Part shown: positions 42,967 through 51,705 of the stretch, piece after piece | Layout: the number at the start of each line of letters is the position of its first letter | Position numbering within the stretch: position 1 is the stretch's first letter | The notes under the pieces: generated by a model | What the model was told of the DNA's origin: nothing | The model's database searches: none | What the model saw: only the letters and a program-made list of their open reading frames with translations | Made by a program: the position numbers and the translations under genes | Assembly: GCA_963575745.1 (NCBI GenBank) | Contig: CAUYUJ010014188.1 | Span: 1-64,000, forward strand | DNA from: Prorocentrum cordatum | Taxonomy: Eukaryota > Sar > Dinophyceae > Prorocentrales > Prorocentraceae | Reading direction: 5' to 3' | Length of the DNA stretch: 64,000 nt

Positions 42967-43773
42967 TCACACACGCACACTGCTAAAACCAGCTATCGAG
43001 CGAGCGGCCAGGGCGCATTTAAAACACAAGGCTAAAAGCTTACAGAGGGCAGGCGGATACGGCTCAGCGATGTGAGCGCGGAAGACGCCGTTCACGTTTC
43101 CAGCCAATTCTACGCGTGGCTGGCCGGTTCTTGAACAGAGCCCTCGACCCAGGCACTTTCGCTCAGAAGCTGAGAGGTCAACGTGGAAAGAGATGAATTG
43201 GGTTCTTTTTCTCCAGGGACGATTGAACATGCAGAAGTCGGCCCTGTAGGTCGAGGCCGTTTTTAGCGAGAGGATGTGCTTCATCGGAGGGCATGTCCAC
43301 AATCGGCTCGTGGCTGGGTTCTCAAGCGCCGCTGGAATCACCAGTCGAGAGCACAGCCGTAGCACAGAACACGAAAACTTAAGGAGGGCGTTGCCGATGT
43401 CCACTTTGAGCTGGTCAACGTCTCTGAGGTTTGGAAGTCCCATCGGCAGGTCGTCGCTGCGCAGCCGTGGAGGACCATTGGGCTTATCGCGAGCCCGTGA
43501 GAAGCTAGAGCACGGGGTGCCCATCCAAACGGCCACCACGTAGCCGCACATGATCCAACCACGAATGCGCTTCTGAATCCCCGGCATCGTCGCGTCGCAC
43601 TGGTCACCGTGCTTCAAGTCGAACTCGATGATGGGGGTGCCGATCTGCTGACGCCACGCCTGGGAGAAGTGGCCACTGCCGGCGAAGATCTCGAGGGCGA
43701 AGCTGACCGACAGCAGGTTCGCCTTCAGGAGGGCGAGCGCCCGGCCAGGATGCTGCCAATCCGCGCGGCGCAT
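42967..43773 (-). CDS. C5-methyltransferase-like ORF of DIRS-1
   Basis: 268 residues from ATG 43773, overlapping the recombinase 3' end by 49 bases in another frame. Motif I is ALEIFAGSGHFSQAW (residues 26-40), the motif-IV position is GTPCSSFSRARD (85-96) with a Pro-Cys, and the motif-VI position is AALENPATSRLW (148-159). The C-terminal tail EPYPPALCKLLALC parallels the tail of the island gene at 22.9 kb. Compared with active C5 enzymes, PCQ is PCS and ENV is ENP, so it belongs to a divergent family and its substrate is uncertain. The same frame is continuous upstream through the whole pol region; I use the internal ATG because the intervening part is the shadow of the recombinase frame. 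Confidence 0.65.
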   Translation of the reverse strand: MRRADWQHPGRALALLKANLLSVSFALEIFAGSGHFSQAWRQQIGTPIIEFDLKHGDQCDATMPGIQKRIRGWIMCGYVVAVWMGTPCSSFSRARDKPNGPPRLRSDDLPMGLPNLRDVDQLKVDIGNALLKFSCSVLRLCSRLVIPAALENPATSRLWTCPPMKHILSLKTASTYRADFCMFNRPWRKRTQFISFHVDLSASERKCLGRGLCSRTGQPRVELAGNVNGVFRAHIAEPYPPALCKLLALCFKCALAARSIAGFSSVRV

Positions 43774-45035
43774 CGGAGCGCGGCTTGACGCGCGCCTGGG
43801 GCGAGCAGGTGAAGCTGCTCGGCCAGCCGCCCGGCCTTCTGGCATCTCCTCATCGAGTTGGCGGCCGCCCAGTTCCCGCGGCGCTGGATCTCGAGCATCG
43901 CGCGGCGACCCAGCGCGTAGTCCAGGCTCGCCCCTGCGCGTCGAAGGCCGTAGAGGGTCGGCGGGCCCAGCACCTCCAAGCCCAGCTCCAGTCCGGCCTG
44001 ACGGTGCTCCCGCGCCCGCGTCGGGCAGTCGAAGCTGAACAGCCTTCGCTCGGACCCCTCGCCGGGGCCGCGCAGCCGAGCCAGCGCTGGGGCGAAGAAC
44101 TGGTGTTCGTCGAGATCGAGGATCCGAGAGTCGTCCCAGCGATTTGTCTTGGACGGCCGCCCGAGCTCCATCGGGTGCAACACCAGGGCCCAGCGCCGCT
44201 GGAACGACTGGCCGGCGGCCAGCGGCGGCACCAGCTGGCAGGTCCTCAGGTCCAGGAGCTCGCTGGGCCGCAAGTAGAAGATCACGCACATCACGATCGC
44301 CGCGGCCCTGTCCCACCGGTCCTTCCGCACCAGGAGGTCCGCGATCAGGCGCACCGCCTCCCGCGGGGTCGGCAGGCGCGACTGGCTCGGCGACCGCGGG
44401 CTCCAGCCCCGCAAGGCCTGCCGGACGCGGGCCAGCCTCGCGCCGCGCTGGCGGCTGAGCTCCGGGCGCAGGTAGCACGCGGCGCAGACCAGGCGGCCCC
44501 CCAAACTCGAATGGGCGCCCTCGAAGTACTTGCAATCGAAGTAGTCCAGCACGGCCGTCTCGAGGTCGTCCTCCGTCTCGATCGGCAGCTTCCGCCCCCG
44601 GGCCCAGTCCGCGAAGAGGTCCCAGCTCGTCTGGTACAGCACCCGCGTCCGCGGCCTGACGCTCTCCAGCTGCAAGAAGCTCATGCGGTTGAAGGCCGCT
44701 GGCGCCCCGCTCGCTGCCCAGCGCCTGCGGGCGGGCGCCCGCGCGGCCGCGGCCTTGGCCGTGCTGCGGCGGGCCCGCCTCGCGGGCGCCATCGCGGGCA
44801 TCCCCGCGCGGCGCGGAGAGGCAGGGGCGGCGGCCGGGCCCTCCGCCCGGCCACCCCGCGCCGGCCCTCGCGTCCGCGGCGGCGTCGCCACGCGCCGCGG
44901 CAGAGCCCCGCCGGCCGAGAGGGCGCTCGGGAGAGGCACCTGGATCGGCAGCGGCCGCGCCGCGCGGGCCAGGATCGGCCCCTCGCGATCGCCACCCGTC
45001 GGAGCCGAGGACGAGCCCGCGCCTCGAGGGAGCAT
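43725..45035 (-). CDS. tyrosine recombinase of DIRS-1, catalytic Tyr replaced
   Basis: 436 residues from 45035; the conserved domain starts near residue 118 (MSFLQLESVRPRTRVLYQTS). Expected recombinase features are present: the first Arg in FYLRPSELLDLR (R256), the second Arg box LYGLRRAGAS (361-370) and RRGNW (385-389). Where the nucleophilic Tyr is expected (MRRxQKAGRL) there is Cys398, codon TGC at 43842-43844. A single A-to-G change from TAC would explain it. The reading frame overlaps the end of RNase H upstream and the methyltransferase-like ORF downstream. Function in an intact element: integration of the circular cDNA intermediate. Confidence 0.75.
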   Translation of the reverse strand: MLPRGAGSSSAPTGGDREGPILARAARPLPIQVPLPSALSAGGALPRRVATPPRTRGPARGGRAEGPAAAPASPRRAGMPAMAPARRARRSTAKAAAARAPARRRWAASGAPAAFNRMSFLQLESVRPRTRVLYQTSWDLFADWARGRKLPIETEDDLETAVLDYFDCKYFEGAHSSLGGRLVCAACYLRPELSRQRGARLARVRQALRGWSPRSPSQSRLPTPREAVRLIADLLVRKDRWDRAAAIVMCVIFYLRPSELLDLRTCQLVPPLAAGQSFQRRWALVLHPMELGRPSKTNRWDDSRILDLDEHQFFAPALARLRGPGEGSERRLFSFDCPTRAREHRQAGLELGLEVLGPPTLYGLRRAGASLDYALGRRAMLEIQRRGNWAAANSMRRCQKAGRLAEQLHLLAPGARQAALRCAARIGSILAGRSPS

Positions 45036-47253
45036 CCGCCGAGTTGAGCTCGCTGGGAATCCAGCGGACGGTTGCGAAGCAGCCCGACACCAGCAGCGAC
45101 GACGCCCATGCCCGCGCCGCTCTCAGCATGCCTGGGGCCGAACTCCGGCCCTTCGACAGAGCCAGGGTGGCGGGCATCGAGACGGACAAGAAGAGAAGCC
45201 TTCGACCCCACCAGCGTGAGTTACGAAGCTGGTGTCGCAGCCCCCAGAGCGTCGCCCGGGTCTCGAGGACGGGCATGCCCTCGGGGCGCATCCAAGGGCG
45301 AGAGCACACCACGGACCACTTTCCCTTGAGGAGCCTCTCGGGGACCAGTGGGACTCGATCACCTCCGTCGGGGGCCCAGTCCGCCTCGCCGCCCGCGACG
45401 GCGCCCGGCTCAGCCCCTTCGTCGCGCTCTCCAGGGACGCGGTGGCCAGCCAGGGCCTCCTCGATCAGCTCAGCAGCCTGTGCGCGGGCCCCTCCGGAGC
45501 CGTCGCGAAAGCGCCGCCTGTCCGAGTACTTCGTAGCCTCTGCGATGTCGCCCTTGTCCCCCTCCAAGACGGTGCCCCCGTGCCCCCGCTCCGACGCGTC
45601 GCTCGACACCGCCACGGGGCAGACGGAAGCCGACAGGTCACGCCAACAGAAGCACACCAGATGGGAGGCCCATCGGAGCTCTTTACGCACCACATCCCAC
45701 AGAGGCACCCGCTCGCGTCGATGCCTTGCGATGAAGGCGCACACAGCGTTGAAGCAGCACAACAACTCACGACGCATGGGGAAGGCGTGCGCGCAGTGCC
45801 CCACGAGGACCTCCAGATCCTTCCCAGAGGGCTTGGGGCGCCCAAGGGCATACTGAAGGGCCAGACGGATTCTCCAGACACGTCGCTCCTTAGCACGCAC
45901 TACCGGCCGCTCGCTCGAGAAAAACCAACCTAGAGCCTCACCCCCCGGCCCCGCTTCGACAGGGTGAGCACGCAACCCGGCGAGGCGCAGCTCTTCGGCC
46001 ACACCGCGGGCCGCAGCTCGGGCGTTTCCCGGGACCTGGGAGAGGGCAACAAAGTTGTCGACGCATTCGGAGTGAGCGACAGGGGAGAGCGAGGGAGGGC
46101 GACGGCGATCCTGGATCCTGGACTCCATCCCAAGACCAGGGGCCCGGGAGCTGATGTCTTCAAGCACCCGCTGGCACCAATTCAGGGCGCGGGCCCACCC
46201 CATCGCCAGGACACAGAGACGCGGGTAGACAGGCGCGCTGGGTGAGACCTGGGATCCCTCGACAGTGACAGACACCCCTACACGGCCGGCTCGAACGGGC
46301 GCCAGTCCAAAGCACGGGCGAAGCTCGACCGGCATAGCAAGCTGATAGAAGTCATCCTGTATGTCAGTCTGACCGAGCTCGAGAGCGAGACCGGCAGCAG
46401 CAAAGGGGCGAGCAAAAGAGTCCCCCGAGGCCAGACGGGTCTTGGGGGGGTCCTTGAACCAACAATTCGATCGGCGGGCATCAATGATGAGGCGTTGCTT
46501 CCCGCTCTTTTTCCAAACACTAAAAAGTCCGCAAGTCTCGACCACGTCGAGAGAGTACTCGATCATTCCTTTGCTTGACATGACTGCCAAGAGGCGCTCG
46601 TGCTCTCGAGGCCGGCGCAGCAGAGGGTCGGAGTAGGGGCGGCGCGGCGCCCCCTCGAGGCCGAGACGCACATCTGCCTGATCCTTTGGCAAGAGAAACT
46701 CTTTTACAAACCCGCGGGCCTCAGAGCGGCCACCGCGCAGCAGCTGGGCCAGGTCGGCAGGAGCGCCGGCCCCGCTCAGGCTGAGCAAGCCCATGTCCAT
46801 CGGCGCCACAGCCACAGGCGCGCCCTCGTAGCTGCGGTTTGCCCGGAGCTCATCAAAGGCCCCCCGGCAGGCGAGGTCGGCCGGCGGCCGCCCCCACCGC
46901 TCGACACTGGCTCTCACGTTGGCCATGCCGAGGTCGTGCGCACGCGGCCAGAAGCGGCTGGAGCGGCAGACGTCCGTATCCTTGCACAGGTGCCCTCCTA
47001 TCACATTCCACGAGCGTGCCACGTCCGCGCACCACTGGTCGGCGTGCGAGCGGGCCTCGACGCGGCGCCTGACCTTCCGGCCGACGTTGAACCCCTTCGG
47101 CTCTGCACGCCCCAGGAATCCTCCAGCATGAAGAGGCAGAGCATCGCGCTGACCAAAAACCGCACCAGCTTGCTGAAGTCGCTGGCGCTCCCCCTGCGGC
47201 AGGCGGGCGGACAGGTGGGGGTCATCCTGCCGCCCTCGCGCTGGCTTAGCCAT
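45018..47253 (-). CDS. reverse transcriptase - RNase H of DIRS-1
   Basis: From ATG 47253, which overlaps the ORF1 stop in ATGGCTAA. RT motif A: LGQTDIQDDFYQLAM (D297); motif B: VLAMGWARALNWCQ (348-361); motif C: SECVDNFVALS (CVDN, 397-400), where related elements often have YVDN. RNase H: first Asp in VSSDASERGHGG (D552), Glu in PVLETRATLWGLR (E664), final Asp in ELNSADAPSRR (D740). The expected third acidic residue is Val691 (LLFLSVSMPATL, codon GTC), one base from GAC. The frame stays open beyond 45018 to 42967, but that part overlaps the recombinase in another frame. Confidence 0.75.
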
Positions 47254-48489
47254 CCTTGCGCGAGAGGCGTTCCTCCTCCCGCGCTTTTCGCATCTGCTTC
47301 GCCACGCTGGCGCCCTTCTCGATCTCCTTTGAAACCCACTCTACCAACTCGGGGCAGATCATCACCTCACCCCCGAGCCTGTGCGAGCCAGTGAAGTAGG
47401 CCGCCTCCTCGCGCGACAGCCCGGCACCCTGCTCCTTGCCGGTGGCTGCCTTGCCCTTCTTCTCGTAGTGGTATTCGATGAGCTGGCGCCGGCGGAGCGT
47501 GACCTCCAAGCCCACCAGGTTGGGGAGGTCGACCTGGTTGTACTCCCCAAAGAACTGGAACGCCCGCATGCCGCGCTCGTGCTCCTGCACCCCGAAGTCC
47601 GCGCCCTGCAAGCGGAGATGGCCGACCTGCAGCGGTGGCGGTCGACCGGGCCGCCCCCCCGGCGGTCCACGAAGCGCGCGCACCAGTCAACGGTGCGCGG
47701 CCCCGGCAGCGGCCAGTCCGAGAACGCGACCCGAGCCATCTTCGCCACCGTCTCCCTCCAGAGGCGCTGGCGCACGCTCGAGGAGTTGTAGGTCACCGGC
47801 AGCACCCGCGCATCGAGGTTGCCGTCGCCAGCTCCACGACGCCCGGCGGTCCGGTCGAGGCACTCCTCCTTGGTCTCCCCGTCGAGGAGCCGCTCCACGA
47901 ACACCCAGGCCCCGTTCGACACCTGAGCCGCGCCAATGCGCGTGTCTCCCGACACCCGCGACGCGTCCGCAACGGTGATGGAGTCGCCCACCTTGCCCTC
48001 GCCGGTGTCGACGGCGATGACCCAGCGCCCCGGGGGCCCCGGCGCCTCCGAAGGCGGCGGGAGCGGCGGCGGCAGGGCTGGCGCACCCCGCGGGGTCTCC
48101 GTGCCTCCCACTGGCTCAAAGCCGCCCAGGCTGCCGGCTCCCTCCGCCGGAGCCCGGTACCCCCGCACGGCGTCCTCCTGGTCCCGCAGCGTCTCCGCCT
48201 GCTGCGCCAGCCTCCTGAGGCCGTCGGCCGAGGGCATCTGGCCGAACCTGTAGCCGCGGCCCCGCACCTGCGCGGGCTCCACGCCAGGGATGTTCTCGTA
48301 GAGCACCTCCCGGACGTCGTCGTTCACCTCTAGCTCCTCCACGTACATGTCGCCATCGGGCGTCAGCACCACCCAGGTGTCACCGGACGACCGGAGCTGC
48401 TTCAATAGCAATCTTTGATGGTACAGAGCGGGCCCGGGTACTCGGTAGCGCAGCCAAGCCACCTGGTACCTCTCCACGTGGTCCGCCAT
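47246..48489 (-). CDS. gag-like ORF1 of DIRS-1, frameshifted at a G7 run
   Basis: From ATG 48489 (MADHVERYQVAWLRYRV, with LTPDGDMYVEELEVNDDV and a Pro-rich middle) the sensible reading reaches ARFVDRRGG at a run of seven C (plus strand, 47654-47660). It continues in another frame as RPPPLQVGHLRLQGADFG, EYNQVDLPNLVGLEV, REEAAYFTGSHRLGGEV and ends EERLSRKDG at 47246. One extra G would join the parts. The last segment ends with the stop overlapping the pol start. It is presumably a nucleic-acid-binding capsid-type protein, by position. A programmed shift, a mutation or an assembly indel are all possible. Confidence 0.6.
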
Positions 48490-48861
48490 CGCGGCCACGA
48501 GCGGTGCCTGAGCTCCCGAAGCGCCCGCAGCACAGGAGGATCGCGGTGAACCCGCCAGTCACGCCAGCGCCTGCCAGGACGCCGAGAACGAAGAGGAGCA
48601 GGCCGCCCGAGCTCCGGACGTTGCAGTCCTCCGCGGCCTCCGGAGCCGCCGGGCGCTGGCTGGCGTGGCACGCTGGACAAGGAGGGCACGCCACGGGCTG
48701 CGGGCACGGCGGCAGCGCGACCGCTGGGCAACTCGTCTGCGGGCACGGCGGCGGCGGCGGGCAGCGGAGCAGGGAGGCCTGTGTCACCTGCGACGCCGCC
48801 TGCAGCCCAGGCACCCAGAGAGCCCCTGCCATCCGCCGCGGGCGCTCGCGCACGCGCCTCA

Positions 48862-48995
48862 AGCCTTGGAGCCCCGACGGAGACGGAGGAGGACCGAAGG
48901 AGGGAGGAACGCCCAAAGTGGAGGACCTCTGTCCTCAGAACGGCCACCCGTGAGTACACTTCGCACAAAGCTAAGACGATACGGGTCATCTCACA

Positions 48996-48996
<1 letters not shown>
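48862..48996. repeat. DIRS-1 repeat A1
   Basis: Copy of A2 (42647-42800). The outer edge ...CATCTCACAA meets the TA tract at 48997. Confidence 0.9.
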
Positions 48997-49035
<39 letters not shown>

Positions 49036-49200
49036 GTATAAATATATATGTGATACGGGTATATGTATACGTATATGTATATATATATACACATGTACAT
49101 GTTCAGGTATTCCAATTTTATATGTATATATAACGGTTCATATATGGATATCTATATACACATCTTCATATGTGTATGTATGTGTGCATATATATATGTG

Positions 49201-49280
<80 letters not shown>

Positions 49281-49987
49281 CTTACCTCCCCTTCTCCAAT
49301 GTTCTGGCGCCCGACTCGCCCCGCGCCAGATTTGTCACGCATTAGTCGCGTCACTCGTCCCATCGCGCTCCATTTTTCCTATATTACTCGCATCACTCGT
49401 AGAAAGAGAAAATATCATTGAACTATGTTCTTTTTCTTACGAGTGATAATATGTGAAAAATAACGAGTAATGGGGCGAATGCTGCGAGCAATGCGCGAAA
49501 CAAAAAAACAAATGCGCGAAACGCCTCCGGGGGGGGTCCGGGGCCGTTGGGGAGGCGCTAGACATAACATGCAACCGCTTTGGCCTTTGATTTTCGCAAT
49601 GATTGAGATGACTCCTCCCCGGTCCTCTTCTCGAGCATTTTCCCGTGTAACTCTTCCTGTGCTGTTGCGCCCCAGTCAATTCGAGGGCAACCGCGTGCCG
49701 GGCAAGGCGCCCGCGGGCCTCGGAACAAAGTAGCGAACACTCACGCCACAGTCATCCGTCAACGCCTCCCCCCCCCCCCCATGTTCAGAGTCGGCGGTGG
49801 GTTCGACGAGATGCACTTCGACCGCAGCGCCCCCCGCGCGCGCCAACCTTGAGTTTGTGGGGAAGGGGGGGCGTTCAGAAATTGTTTCCCTCTACCGTCT
49901 CATTTTCTAGTTTACCCCGTCATGTGCGAGTTGGCAGAACGATTATTTGGGTGGGAATTTCTGCGAGACCTTATGATATGTATATAT
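48997..49987. repeat. satellite unit 3 TA tail and unit 4
   Basis: TA-rich tail (48997-49198), GA tract (49202-49280), marker GTTCTGGCGCCCGACTCG at 49301, then all standard blocks up to TA at 49975-49987. There DIRS-2 interrupts. Confidence 0.85.
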
Positions 49988-50231
49988 GCTTCTCTCACCT
50001 GTTTTTGTGCACTCCGCCAGGGAGCTTGTCAGGCCAGGACCTCTGGGGGCTACTCAGGGGTCATTCCAGGAGTTGGGAGAGGTCCCGTCCCTTCAGCGGC
50101 ATCCAAGGGGCTCCCAACCCGCCTGGCACAGCCGTGGCGCTTAAGCACCCGCGCTGCGTCCCAGACGCGCTGACACACTTGCACCGCCGGGAGGTTAAAC
50201 GTCACCAACCCCTGAACCCCCTAGCTCTCTC
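49988..50231. repeat. DIRS-2 repeat B2
   Basis: 244 bases beginning GCTTCTCTCACCTGTTTTTG and ending CTAGCTCTCTC. Differs from B1 only at AAGGGGCTCCC versus AAGGGCCTCCC. Confidence 0.92.
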
Positions 50232-50309
50232 GTCCTGGCAAATACTCGCGCGGAGGCAGGCACGGCCACGCGCGAGACGGTAGCAATGCTGCCCCCTGTC
50301 TGTGGGTGG

Positions 50310-50414
50310 GCCAACACAGCTACGGCAGATGGATGAAACTCAACCGTTATCCATCAACGGCGTCGCGCACGCTCAGGTGGACTCCGCATAGGTTTCCTTG
50401 GAAGGTTCATATAT
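50310..50414. repeat. DIRS-2 repeat A2
   Basis: 105 bases beginning GCCAACACAGCTACGGCAG and ending GGTTCATATAT. Identical by eye to 57585-57689. Confidence 0.92.
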
Positions 50415-50658
50415 GCTTCTCTCACCTGTTTTTGTGCACTCCGCCAGGGAGCTTGTCAGGCCAGGACCTCTGGGGGCTACTCAGGGGTCATTCCAGGAGT
50501 TGGGAGAGGTCCCGTCCCTTCAGCGGCATCCAAGGGCCTCCCAACCCGCCTGGCACAGCCGTGGCGCTTAAGCACCCGCGCTGCGTCCCAGACGCGCTGA
50601 CACACTTGCACCGCCGGGAGGTTAAACGTCACCAACCCCTGAACCCCCTAGCTCTCTC
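50415..50658. repeat. DIRS-2 repeat B1
   Basis: Second 244-base copy of B, joined directly to A2. Confidence 0.92.
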
Positions 50659-50790
50659 CACGGTCCCTACTCTGGCAAAAGCCGCTCCCTTTGCTCTTAC
50701 TTATGCCCTCCACTTCGTTGTAATGAAATGAGGGAAGAAAGGTGGAGGATGGGCGGGACAGACAGACAGGCAGTACAAAGCAAGAAAAGT

Positions 50791-51705
50791 TCATCTCGCT
50801 TCTGCTCGCAGGCGGGACGCGAGCAGGCCGCAGCGCTTCCGCTGCGCGGGCGAGAGATTTAATTGAGTGGCCTCGGCGACGGCATCCTGGACATACAAGC
50901 GGGCCGTGCGCGCCGAGGCCCATCTGCCTCGGAGCAGCGTCTGCTCCATGGAGCCATGGCTGCGGAAGTCGGCGGAGGCGCCGCCCCTCCGCCAGCTGTA
51001 GAGGGTGAGCTTAGCATCCTGCAGTTCCAGCAGCTCACGCACTCGGCTGAAAGTGTTCATGAAACTGTTTGGCTCCATTCCGAGGCACAAGTCCTGTCCG
51101 TGCGCCTGAGCCATTGCTCTAGCAAGGAGGGCGACCGCTACACCACTCCGCACGAGCACGAACTCTCGGGCACCAGTCTGATGCTGGCTCTTGGCGTTGC
51201 GCAGCTGCAGCACGGCCATTCGTCGGAGTGGGTACAGCTGTACATCGGACCACACGAGCGAGGTCATCTCACCCGTCCGGAGGAAAGCATCGTAGCCCGC
51301 AGCCAGCACCGCCGCAGCACCGAGCTGGCCTACGGCTGCAAATGCACCAGCGAATGCTGCCGCGATCAGCGGACCAATCGGCAGCGCCCGCCCAGCTGGC
51401 TCCAGCCGTTGCCACGTCTTGGCCAAGCGCCAGCTGTCCCGCAGGTGCCCTCGCACGGGCGGGAAAGCGCGCGTGATGCCAGCAATAGCATTATTAACTT
51501 CGAACAAAGATCCTCCGCTCAGCCAGCGGCTCTCAATGAAGGCGGCCACGCCAGCGTCGACCTGAGCGGGCGTCTGCGGCTCCCGGTGCTCCTGGATCCA
51601 GAAATCAACGACTTCATCGACTGCCGCACGGTACCGCTGCAGGGTGAGTGGCGTGACCATCGCCTCCCTCAGCGGTTGGGATCTCGCTGCAGCTCGTCGC
51701 GCCAT
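50791..51705 (-). CDS. tyrosine recombinase of DIRS-2, catalytic residues present
   Basis: 304 residues from ATG 51705, overlapping the pol 3' end by 92 bases in another frame. Helical N-terminal core-binding part: TLQRYRAAVDEVVDFW, NNAIAGITRAFPPVRG. Catalytic part: first Arg in AFLRTGEMTSLVW (R143), second Arg box LTLYSWRRGGAS (233-244), LLRGRW (257-262), and nucleophile Tyr271 in TARLYVQDA. Thus, unlike DIRS-1, the active site appears complete. The frame is open further upstream to 52191, but that portion is the shadow of pol. Expected role: strand exchange of a circular DNA copy into the genome. Confidence 0.8.
   Translation of the reverse strand: MARRAAARSQPLREAMVTPLTLQRYRAAVDEVVDFWIQEHREPQTPAQVDAGVAAFIESRWLSGGSLFEVNNAIAGITRAFPPVRGHLRDSWRLAKTWQRLEPAGRALPIGPLIAAAFAGAFAAVGQLGAAAVLAAGYDAFLRTGEMTSLVWSDVQLYPLRRMAVLQLRNAKSQHQTGAREFVLVRSGVAVALLARAMAQAHGQDLCLGMEPNSFMNTFSRVRELLELQDAKLTLYSWRRGGASADFRSHGSMEQTLLRGRWASARTARLYVQDAVAEATQLNLSPAQRKRCGLLASRLRAEAR

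Larger units (their letters stand above)
42473..48996 (-). mobile_element. DIRS-1: DIRS/PAT-type tyrosine-recombinase retrotransposon
   Basis: 6524 bases with split direct repeats in the order A1 (48996-48862), ORFs, B1 (42930-42801), A2 (42800-42647), B2 (42604-42473) on the minus strand. This is the A1-ORF-B1A2B2 plan of PAT/Ngaro-like elements. Encoded order: gag-like ORF1, RT plus RNase H, tyrosine recombinase, methyltransferase-like ORF. Both edges abut a TA tract, and no longer target duplication is evident, as known for tyrosine-recombinase elements. The A and B pairs have diverged (A2 has an 18-base insertion), so the copy is older than DIRS-2. Catalytic changes suggest it is dead. 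Confidence 0.85.

Noticed and set aside
43785-45047. 420-codon plus-strand frame across the DIRS-1 recombinase
   Set aside because: It is the antisense shadow of the recombinase gene, Arg/Gln/Pro-rich, with no motif.
50031-50070. GACCTCTGGGGG in DIRS-2 repeats as an internal copy of the island terminus
   Set aside because: Similarity stops after about ten bases and no inverted partner exists.
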